Shown here: piece by piece, positions 26,201-31,648 of the stretch | How the letters are laid out: each line of letters starts with the position of its first letter | Position numbering within the stretch: the first letter of the stretch is position 1 | From: Deltaproteobacteria bacterium | GTDB lineage: Bacteria > Desulfobacterota > Syntrophia > Syntrophales > UBA2210 | Length of the DNA stretch: 31,648 bases | Direction: 5' to 3' | NCBI GenBank assembly: GCA_016935875.1 | Contig: JAFGQD010000025.1 | Location: 1 to 31,648 of the forward strand | Notes under the pieces: model-generated | Seen by the model: the letters and a program-made list of their open reading frames with translations, nothing else | What the model was told of the DNA's origin: nothing | Database searches by the model: none | Made by a program: the position numbers and the translations under genes

Positions 26201-26985
26201 TTTTAAAGTATGCCGTGGGGAAACTTCCCCTCGAGGATTTCTGGCTGGAATACGAAGAAAAAAGGCCCTCATCATCACCGTTCGACATGCTGGATATATG
26301 TCTGGGGAGGGCGATAGACGAACTCGCACGTCCCATCGATGCGATCAGACATCAGGCAAAGACCGTGACGGTAGGAACGAGCAGAAAAGGCGAGATGCAG
26401 CGAGGCATCCTCTTTGACTTCCTGAAAGGGCTTGATTTCTCGCTTGAAAATCTTACCAGCTACGACGGTGTGACCGTCAGGAGACTGCAGAAGGCCCTCT
26501 CGGATATAAGAGGCTACACCCTCTACGACATCAGCGATCTCAATTATGACGGGAAACCAACGGAATTCACCACCATATCTATCAATACAAGAGGGGGCGT
26601 CTCCCTCGGGATGAAATCAAGGATTGAGGGAAAACCGGGACCGCTCACGGGAACAAAACGAAATATCATCAATCTCGGAGAGGTCTATGCCGGTCTCGGA
26701 AAGACGGACAAGTCCCCTATCGTGATTATTCCTCTCCTGGGCAAGGATCACCGGATACGTCATATTATGCTCCTCCATGTGGAGTTCAAGGGCGATCTCA
26801 CCGCCGTGGACAAGAAAGAGGTTCTGGGGAATAAATGTAACAAGATCAGGAACCTTATCAATGAATATGACGTCCCTTGGGATGACCGATATCTGGATGA
26901 AATCCCGATAGAAGCTCTTCTCGGCGAGGGCGTTGACGTCATTGTTGCGAGACTCATGAAATCCCTGAATGGTGATGCACGATGA
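23215..26985 (+). CDS. Oversized GlmS-like glutamine:fructose-6-phosphate aminotransferase
   Basis: Class II amidotransferase plus two SIS domains, as in GlmS, but 1256 residues against about 610. The catalytic cysteine aligns with Cys47 (TLFCGLAGIM), not residue 2, and no start codon stands next to it, so a 46-residue leader must be removed if the glutaminase works. A largely charged insert of about 170 residues precedes RGRDSAGI (Arg226). Further glutaminase motifs are HTRWASVGS, NGDVDNY and TTDTK. SIS1 has SSELSGF, TQSGTTTDT and STKAFYSQ. In SIS2, Lys820, Glu823 and His839 keep the spacing of E. coli GlmS Lys485, Glu488 and His504. The GlmS C-tail lysine (AKSVTVE) is matched by AKTVTVG, Lys1049. 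About 200 unassigned residues follow. Glucosamine-6-phosphate synthesis is likely; another sugar acceptor is possible. Its last codons overlap hisH. Confidence 0.85.
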   Translation: MIRRIRNVLFDIFSQMGRWKIAIGRDPCRVPPRTAVIFPLVADTLFCGLAGIMTIRKEGEGKKSDIIEGLSLLFEKKIKEKSLRKLIDRKTTWENYFGGEKVLGLVERNILKLKQDSYLEDIFFEPERSEKLEGLFRQMKSFLDEEEKLVEREAYNFSTGDMEHINNALIRFRDHVWALERDIFPNIEMILSLSGNSGKGTISREAFGKYRNINLLLKSLDRLEVRGRDSAGIQITFSLKEENALDRAARDITKQGLGDEWARRLSPGDLMDGSIHVSPTTGEKGPLAISFTYKRASVTGALGENGKYLRERIRSDRLLQIFTGEAIESEMYLGHTRWASVGSITEENCHPVNNFTMGPDDEYPLSPSYKEYPAYGRGAWTIDVALNGDVDNYSELRSAMENGESDVIDKRVTTDTKIIPLQIERYLCEGYELAEAFRLALNDFEGSHAIAVESNLEPDKVFLALRGSGQSLYIGLCDNQYMFSSELYGLVELTPYFIKMDGESERVEGDSRTRGQIFVLSRDRQDDTGGISAFCYDGEPILISPERIKKAEITTRDIDRKDYPHFLLKEIREAPLSARKTLRGKYKISSDGRGIPEVTFNLGDDVISPRLRDALEEGLLKNIYVVGQGTAAVAGAAIAAALSQYLRKTRIVIEAKTSSELSGFSLEENLENTLIIAVTQSGTTTDTNRAVAMAKERGAHLIAIVNRRQSDITHVTDGVFYTSDGRDIEMSVASTKAFYSQIVAGFILALDFAQILGSMSDDHIAVALTNLETAPDKMDTVLSESENIKESVWNIVKKKRYWAVVGSGPNKVAADEIRIKLSELCYKTISSDIVEDKKHIDLSSEPLIIVCTAGNPEPVVDDIAKDVAIFKAHSAATIVIADEGETRFNGIADSVIFVPRSSFPISLILNTLAGHLGGYYAACSINEDGEVFRKFRSRLSLSISTMKRDTESLFEAVADTELHRIIDEFSSEFHGRRNKGFFSSLNVEVASDITLLLKYAVGKLPLEDFWLEYEEKRPSSSPFDMLDICLGRAIDELARPIDAIRHQAKTVTVGTSRKGEMQRGILFDFLKGLDFSLENLTSYDGVTVRRLQKALSDIRGYTLYDISDLNYDGKPTEFTTISINTRGGVSLGMKSRIEGKPGPLTGTKRNIINLGEVYAGLGKTDKSPIVIIPLLGKDHRIRHIMLLHVEFKGDLTAVDKKEVLGNKCNKIRNLINEYDVPWDDRYLDEIPIEALLGEGVDVIVARLMKSLNGDAR

Positions 26986-27605
26986 AGGGAATGGTTTCAA
27001 TCATAGATTACGGGGCGGGCAATCTCAGGTCGGTGAAACGGGCATTGTTGCACCTCGGAATGCCCTGCAGGATTACCGACAAACCGCTGGAGATCCTCTC
27101 CTCGGACAGGGTCATCTTTCCCGGCGTCGGTGCCGCCGGACAGGCCATGGAGGTCATCAAATCGCGGGGTCTGGATGTGGTGATTCGCGAGGTGGTGGAT
27201 AGCGGCATCCCCTTTCTCGGAATCTGCCTCGGCGCTCAGATTATTCTCGGGCAAAGCGAGGAGGACGATACACACTGTCTGAATCTTATACCGGGAAAGG
27301 TGAAGCGTTTTTCCGATCCGACGCTGAAGATCCCTCATATGGGATGGAATACCGTCATAAAGAACCGGAACCACCCCCTGCTTGACGGTATTGATGCGAG
27401 GGCTCAGTTTTACTTCGTTCATTCCTATTACCCGGAACCGGAAAGGGAAGAGCATATCATTGCAACGACGGAATACGGGATAACCTTTGCTTCGATCATA
27501 GGGAGGGATAACGTGGTGGCTACCCAGTTTCATCTCGAAAAGAGCGGCGGCTTCGGTCTGTCAATCCTGAAAAATTTCAGTACATGGGACGGTACGGTGC
27601 GTTAA
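26982..27605 (+). CDS. hisH: Imidazole glycerol phosphate synthase, glutaminase subunit
   Basis: Class I glutaminase that feeds ammonia to HisF for imidazole glycerol phosphate and AICAR in histidine synthesis. The 207 residues match the family. Visible are IIDYGAGNLRSVKRAL at the N-terminus, FPGVGAAGQAM, nucleophile Cys82 in LGICLGAQ, the interface motif PHMGWN, FVHSYY, and His184/Glu186 in QFHLEKSGG. The ATG overlaps the stop of the GlmS-like gene (ATGA), and its stop overlaps the hisF start, so the three are translationally coupled. A later in-frame ATG at 26991 could also serve. No other his gene is present nearby. Confidence 0.94.
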   Translation: MKGMVSIIDYGAGNLRSVKRALLHLGMPCRITDKPLEILSSDRVIFPGVGAAGQAMEVIKSRGLDVVIREVVDSGIPFLGICLGAQIILGQSEEDDTHCLNLIPGKVKRFSDPTLKIPHMGWNTVIKNRNHPLLDGIDARAQFYFVHSYYPEPEREEHIIATTEYGITFASIIGRDNVVATQFHLEKSGGFGLSILKNFSTWDGTVR

Positions 27606-28384
27606 TGCTGAGCAAACGAATAATCATCTGTCTCGATGTGAGAGACGGCAAGACCACAAAGGGCATACAGTTCAAGGGGAATGTCGATATCGGCGACCCC
27701 GTGGATATGGCAAGGCAGTACTATGAACAGGGAGTTGACGAGCTTGTCTTTTATGATATCACGGCTTCGTCCGATGACCGGGGAATCCTCATAGATGTGG
27801 TGAACAGGGTGGCACAGAACATATTCATACCCTTTTCCGTGGGGGGAGGCATCCGTGACGTGAGTGATATGTACCGGGTACTCAATGCGGGGGCGGAGAA
27901 AATCAGTGTCAATACGGCGGCGGTCTTGAATCCCGGCCTGATCTCCGCGGGGGCGAAGATTTTCGGAAATCAGTGCATCGTCCTAGGAATGGACGCGAAA
28001 CGTGTCGAAAAAACAGAACAAATTCCCTCCGGCTATGAAATCTGGATAAACGGCGGAAGAACACCGATGGAAATTGATGCCCTGTGGTGGGCAAAGGAGG
28101 CGGAAAGCCTGGGGGCAGGAGAGATCTGTCTCAATTCGATCGACGCCGACGGTACCAATAAGGGATATGAGATTGCGTTAACGTCCCTCATATCCGATGC
28201 CGTTTCCATACCGGTCATAGCCTCGGGAGGGGCGGGAATTCCTGAGCACCTGCGGGATGTCTTTGTCGAGGCCGGTGCCGATGCCGCACTCATAGCATCC
28301 ATGGTCCACTACGAACACTACACGGTCGGTCAGATAAAGGCCTACCTGTCCGGTGAAGGTGTGCCGGTTCGTGAACTCATCTGA
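27605..28384 (+). CDS. hisF: Imidazole glycerol phosphate synthase, cyclase subunit
   Basis: TIM-barrel cyclase partner of HisH with 259 residues. Both catalytic aspartates are in place: Asp11 in IIICLDVRDG and the second in LGMDAKRV. Phosphate-binding loops are seen as FSVGGGIRD, SVNTAAV and ASGGAG, with ELVFYDITAS between. The start is ATG 27605, overlapping hisH in TAATG; an earlier in-frame ATG at 27584 would add seven residues inside hisH and does not match the family N-terminus MLxKRII. The loop after KGIQF reads KGNVDIGDP where many HisF have NLRDAGDP, a modest divergence. An amidating HisF-like enzyme of surface sugar synthesis is the alternative, but the complete catalytic pair favours true HisF. 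Confidence 0.92.
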   Translation: MLSKRIIICLDVRDGKTTKGIQFKGNVDIGDPVDMARQYYEQGVDELVFYDITASSDDRGILIDVVNRVAQNIFIPFSVGGGIRDVSDMYRVLNAGAEKISVNTAAVLNPGLISAGAKIFGNQCIVLGMDAKRVEKTEQIPSGYEIWINGGRTPMEIDALWWAKEAESLGAGEICLNSIDADGTNKGYEIALTSLISDAVSIPVIASGGAGIPEHLRDVFVEAGADAALIASMVHYEHYTVGQIKAYLSGEGVPVRELI

Positions 28385-28787
28385 TTGGGACTGTCAAAGG
28401 TTTCGATACGAGACGCCCACCGTTAATCTCATGGCATAAGCACCTCCCTCTAGGGAGCAAACCCGCAACAAAACCCATACAAAGTGATCGCATCGTTTTC
28501 ATCTGGAAGTATCTCCCGATCATACATTCCTTGATCGCCACCGCAATGGTGTGTCCATTATTCCATTGACTCACAAGGCTGTTTTTTTTATACTCTTTTC
28601 ACGAAAAACGAAGTCCTTATCTGACTAAACCTCTTGAGGGTGTTCGTGGCCCAGGAGGAAATTGCATAGATTCTCCAGATGCCCGTTGAAACTGCGCTGT
28701 TTCGGATCAAAAGGCGCTCTTTCACGTAACGGCATCAACCGTATGAATACCATCTTAGTTACTGCGTTACGAACGAGAGATACGTGT

Positions 28788-28889
28788 ATGCCGATCGGAA
28801 AGTATCGCACGTGCTTGTTCTGTCTGCCCTGCGAGGTAGAGTGCCCCCATGATGCCCTGTGGGTGGAAATTCCGTATTTGTTACGATGA
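28788..28889 (+). pseudogene. Possible remnant of a 4Fe-4S ferredoxin-type protein
   Basis: The frame encodes 33 residues from the ATG at 28788 (it stays open back to 28662) and contains CLFCLPCEVECPHDALWVE. This is a full C-x2-C-x2-C-x3-C-P iron-sulfur motif followed by the usual D-A-hydrophobic strand. A working ferredoxin would need a longer fold. No good ribosome binding site is seen, so a decayed gene fragment is more likely than a real micro-protein. A chance match cannot be excluded. Confidence 0.3.
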
Positions 28890-28893
28890 CAGC

Positions 28894-28920
28894 GTATGTA
28901 AAATAACAGCCTTTACATAC
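28894..28920. promoter_or_regulatory. Perfect 9-bp dyad before the aminotransferase gene
   Basis: GTATGTAAA and TTTACATAC are exact reverse complements separated by 9 bases, ending 29 bases before the ATG at 28950. Size and position suit an operator for a dimeric regulator of the downstream pair, or an RNA hairpin in the leader. No T-tract follows, so a terminator is unlikely. Confidence 0.5.
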
Positions 28921-28949
28921 TATTTATAGAAAGAATACGGAGGGAAAAC

Positions 28950-30191
28950 ATGAAGACATATTCGTTTGACAAATCGTATCAACTCTTTGCAGAAGCTCAG
29001 AAACTTATCCCCAACGGAATTTATGGACCGCGCAGCCCCTTTTTCCTGACCTATGGCTCGTATCCCTGCTTCTTTACCCGCGGCAAGGGCTCACATGTGT
29101 GGGATGTGGACGGGAATGAATACATCGATTATATGTGCTCATTCGGGACCAATCTCCTGGGCATGTGCGACCCCGAAGTGGATGATGCCGCACTGGCCCA
29201 GATGAAACGCGGCAACTCATTTACCCTGCCTACCGACCGCTGGAACGAACTGGCTTTCGTCATGGTGGAGCAGATCGAGGGCATGGACTGGGTAGCCTAC
29301 GCCAAAAACGGCTCGGATGTAACCACGTACGCCACCACCATTGCCCGTCAGCATACCGGTCGCAGGAAGATAATTACCATCAAGGACGCCTACAACGGTT
29401 CGCACTTCTGGTGTTCCCACAGCCACAACGGCGTACCCGAAGAATACAGCGCGCATGTGCATTCATTTGAATTCAACCGAATTGACCAGATCAAGGCACT
29501 GGTGGATGAATTTAAAGGGGATATCGCCGGAATCATGGTCACCCCGCACCATCACGCGGCCATGGCAGACCAAGTGTTGCCCACTGAGAGTTTCTATCCG
29601 GAACTGGAGGCGATCTGCAAGCAGGAAGGGATTGTCTTTATCATGGACGACATACGGTGCGGCTTCAGACTTCATGCCGCCGGTTCGCACTGTTACTATG
29701 GCGCGAACCCCGACATCACCTGCTTCGGCAAAGCCATGGCCAACGGCTATCCGATCGCGGCCATAATGGGAAAAACCGATTTCAAACCGGCGGCTGAAGC
29801 AGTCTATTTCACCGGCACCCACTTCTTCGCGGCCGTTCCGATGGCGGCAGCGATGGAAACCATTAATATCATTAACCGCGACAACATCATCGACAACCTC
29901 TATCAAAAAGGCCTCAATCTGAAAGAGGGGATCGAGGCTCACGCTAAAGAGATGGGTCTGGAGATCCACTATACCGGACACCCGGTCATGCCTTTCATGC
30001 ACTTTGCGGGTGATGATGATTTTTCGATCAACAGGTTCTTCTGCGGCGAGGCGGCCAGGCGCGGCATCTTTCTGCACCCACACCACAACTGGTTTGTCTG
30101 TAATGCCCACAGCCAAGACGATATCGAGCGCACCCTCGAGGTAGTCGGCGAATGTTTCAGGCTGACCAAAGAAAAAATGACCGAAAAGTAA
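28950..30191 (+). CDS. Class III PLP aminotransferase, glutamate-1-semialdehyde aminomutase-like
   Basis: Fold-type I PLP enzyme of 413 residues related to HemL and other class III aminotransferases. The N-terminal RGKGSHVWDVDGNEYIDY is the family opening. AKNGSDVTTYATTIAR lies at the cofactor phosphate, Asp233 in IMDDIRCGFR should hold the pyridine nitrogen, and Lys261 in CFGKAMANGYPIAA is the Schiff-base lysine. The DE pair usual after the strand is DD here, and HHHAAM near residue 195 is unusual. A good GGAGGG ribosome binding site precedes the ATG. True HemL is uncertain: there are no heme genes nearby, and the next gene is a ThDP enzyme. It more likely acts on a specialised amino or keto substrate. 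GCC/GGC codons are more frequent than in the nitrogen genes. Confidence 0.85.
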   Translation: MKTYSFDKSYQLFAEAQKLIPNGIYGPRSPFFLTYGSYPCFFTRGKGSHVWDVDGNEYIDYMCSFGTNLLGMCDPEVDDAALAQMKRGNSFTLPTDRWNELAFVMVEQIEGMDWVAYAKNGSDVTTYATTIARQHTGRRKIITIKDAYNGSHFWCSHSHNGVPEEYSAHVHSFEFNRIDQIKALVDEFKGDIAGIMVTPHHHAAMADQVLPTESFYPELEAICKQEGIVFIMDDIRCGFRLHAAGSHCYYGANPDITCFGKAMANGYPIAAIMGKTDFKPAAEAVYFTGTHFFAAVPMAAAMETINIINRDNIIDNLYQKGLNLKEGIEAHAKEMGLEIHYTGHPVMPFMHFAGDDDFSINRFFCGEAARRGIFLHPHHNWFVCNAHSQDDIERTLEVVGECFRLTKEKMTEK

Positions 30192-30247
30192 CAGCAATCC
30201 TTTGTTACTGAAGGTACGGAAGACGCACTAATCATAAAGGGGGCCAC

Positions 30248-31648
30248 ATGTCACGACCAGCGATCAATGTCGTCGTAGAAAACCTGATTGAAGCGGGCAT
30301 CGACCATGTCTTCGGCATTCCGGGCGGAGCTGCCCTGCTTCTCTATGATGCTCTGTATCAACACAAAGATGAAATTCGCAGTGTCCTGGCGCGCCAGGAA
30401 GGGGCTGCGGCCTGTATGGCCGATATGTACGGAAGGCTGACCGGCAGGCCCGGGGTCGTCATTGCCCAGGGTGCGTGGATGGCATCCAACGCGGCTTTCG
30501 GTATCCTGGAGGCCTATATGGCCGGCTCCCCGATGCTGATTATTGCCGACGCCAGCGATTACAACGGACTTTCCCAGCACGGACCCTGGCAGAACGGAGC
30601 GGGCGAATACGGTGCGTTCGATCTGGTGGGCATCATGCGCTCTATGTCGAAATATACGACCTATGCGACAAATGCCGATGAACTGGTGCACGGCATCCGT
30701 CTGGGCATCAAGCACGCCACGACCGGCAGGCCGGGACCGGCCTGTGTGATCGGCCGGATGAACGCGTTTTCAGGCCAGGTCGACCCTGAAACATCCAATC
30801 CCCGGTTGTATCCGATCCACGGCCACATCAATATTTCACCACCCTGCATGTGCGAGGCCGACGCCGAAAAGATTGCCGATCTCCTGATCCGGGCCGAAAG
30901 ACCGGTGATGATAGCCGGTCGGGGCATTCACAGCGCCGGGGCCCATGCCGAACTGCAGGAACTGGCCGAGCTGGTCGGTATGCCGGTTGCTACCAGTTAC
31001 ATGGGCAAGAGTGCGATTACTGAAACACACGAACTTGCCCTGGGGACCATGGGCGGCATCGGGCAACGGGTTGCCAATCACAAGATCACCGACGCGGATG
31101 TGATCCTGGCGGTGGGAACCTGCCTGGCACCGGAAAACACCAAGATACTCAGCCCCGATTTTATCAATCCCGAACGACAAAAAATCATCCAGATCGATAT
31201 CGAGTCGCTTAATGCCGGATGGACCTTCCCGGTAACCCTCGGGGTGACATCCGAGGCCAGGCGGGGATTAACTATGGTGATCGAAGCCATCAAACGGAAA
31301 TCCCCCACAATCGATGCGAGCGGCCGCGTTGCGAACTTAAAAAAACTGAAAGACGAACTGGGCTTTTTCCACTGTGATGAATTCACCTCGGATGAAAGTC
31401 CCATCGCGCCTGAGAGAATCGTCCATGAAGTCAACCAGGTCGTAGATAAGGACACGATTATTTGTCTGGACGCCGGAAACAACCGCCAGTGGTTTGCCAA
31501 ACATTTCCAGACCACAACGGCCGGGCAGCTTTTTGCCCCGGGCGGAGTCGGCGGGGTCGGCTGGGGAGTACCTGCGGCTCTCGGCGCCCAGATTGTTTTA
31601 CCCGGCAAGAAGGTGATCGGTATATGTGGTGATGGCGGCATGATGATG
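30248..31648 (+). CDS. Acetolactate-synthase-like thiamine diphosphate enzyme, 3' end outside window
   Basis: ThDP-dependent enzyme of the acetolactate synthase/decarboxylase superfamily; 467 residues are visible before the window ends. The start is ATG 30248 with AAGGGGG just upstream. The N-terminal pyrimidine-binding domain shows HVFGIPGGAALLLYDAL and catalytic Glu51 in RQEGAAACMADMYGR. The central domain (about 195-340) contains RPVMIAGRGIHSAGA. The pyrophosphate-binding domain begins with PGGVGGVGWGVPAALGAQ and reaches GICGDGG at the edge, where the metal-binding motif should follow. True acetolactate synthase is possible, but no ilvN or ilvC is near. It follows the aminotransferase by 56 bases and probably forms an operon with it, so a 2-oxoacid made by that enzyme may be its substrate (inference). 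Confidence 0.9.
   Translation, partial: MSRPAINVVVENLIEAGIDHVFGIPGGAALLLYDALYQHKDEIRSVLARQEGAAACMADMYGRLTGRPGVVIAQGAWMASNAAFGILEAYMAGSPMLIIADASDYNGLSQHGPWQNGAGEYGAFDLVGIMRSMSKYTTYATNADELVHGIRLGIKHATTGRPGPACVIGRMNAFSGQVDPETSNPRLYPIHGHINISPPCMCEADAEKIADLLIRAERPVMIAGRGIHSAGAHAELQELAELVGMPVATSYMGKSAITETHELALGTMGGIGQRVANHKITDADVILAVGTCLAPENTKILSPDFINPERQKIIQIDIESLNAGWTFPVTLGVTSEARRGLTMVIEAIKRKSPTIDASGRVANLKKLKDELGFFHCDEFTSDESPIAPERIVHEVNQVVDKDTIICLDAGNNRQWFAKHFQTTTAGQLFAPGGVGGVGWGVPAALGAQIVLPGKKVIGICGDGGMMM

Larger units (their letters stand above)
28385..28949. other. 565-base intergenic stretch after hisF
   Basis: Mostly without convincing genes. It holds a short CTCCCT-CT-AGGGAG palindrome (28444-28457), an AATGG-N5-CCATT hairpin (28545-28559), a T8 run near 28582 with no stem directly before it, a ferredoxin-like fragment (28788-28889) and a perfect 9-base dyad (28894-28920). 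Codon style changes on its far side, from nitrogen genes to an aminotransferase/ThDP-enzyme pair, so it may be an old rearrangement or insertion boundary. Confidence 0.5.

Noticed and set aside
27584..27604. Earlier hisF start at 27584
   Set aside because: The seven extra residues read the end of hisH; the family begins MLxKRII at 27605.
28543..28558. Sigma-54-like TGGACA-N5-TTGCG on the - strand
   Set aside because: GG and GC spacing is right, but the -24 box is poor and no credible gene lies downstream on that strand.
28377..28574. Open frame of 65 codons on the - strand after hisF
   Set aside because: Not clearly a shadow, but there is no domain, no ribosome binding site and the frame looks random.
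28582..28589. T8 run as intrinsic terminator of hisF
   Set aside because: No stem-loop sits directly before it; the nearest hairpin ends about 20 bases upstream and is only 5 base pairs.
29463..30197. Open frame of 244 codons on the - strand
   Set aside because: Antisense to the aminotransferase with all its active-site motifs; no domain signal of its own.

Overview
The window reads as a chromosomal segment of an anaerobic bacterium, most likely of the former Deltaproteobacteria (Desulfobacterota). This is an inference. It rests on a glutamate synthase split into archaeal-style pieces with many iron-sulfur clusters, sigma-54 control through a NifA-like activator, a type I-alpha-like glutamine synthetase without the adenylylation tyrosine, and a PII protein without the uridylylation tyrosine. 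No phage, insertion sequence, tRNA, rRNA or CRISPR array was recognised. The window opens inside aspS and closes inside a thiamine-diphosphate enzyme gene.

Layout. (1) 2-7537: aspS (5' end missing), carA, guaA and carB on the + strand with short gaps, so the two carbamoyl-phosphate synthase subunits are separated by GMP synthetase. (2) 7611-10778: a large unassigned protein built as GAF, a KaiC-like module without a P-loop, a PPDK-type ATP-grasp domain, and a conserved tail. (3) 11004-12579: glnB (PII) and amtB on the - strand, with a candidate sigma-54 promoter before amtB. (4) 12905-14467: a NifA-type activator whose GAF domain closely resembles that of the protein in region 2. (5) 14602-21476: a strong sigma-54 promoter, then glnA, an orphan class I glutamine amidotransferase, and three glutamate synthase genes: a class II glutaminase, an Fe-S/FMN synthase core, and a GXGXG-GltD-ferredoxin fusion. 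(6) 21554-28384: pyrG, a 1256-residue GlmS-like protein, hisH and hisF. (7) 28385-28949: a mostly non-coding gap with a ferredoxin-like fragment and a perfect dyad. (8) 28950-31648: a class III aminotransferase and an acetolactate-synthase-like enzyme, apparently unrelated to the nitrogen genes.

Together, regions 1-6 form a nitrogen and glutamine hub: ammonium uptake and sensing (AmtB, PII), assimilation (GlnA, glutamate synthase), a sigma-54 activator, and seven glutamine amidotransferase domains (CarA, GuaA, orphan class I, glutamate synthase glutaminase, PyrG, GlmS-like, HisH) that spend glutamine nitrogen on carbamoyl phosphate, GMP, CTP, amino sugar and imidazole. The least explained parts are the GAF/KaiC-like/ATP-grasp protein and its GAF twin in the activator, the oversized GlmS with a leader before its catalytic cysteine, and the orphan amidotransferase next to glnA.
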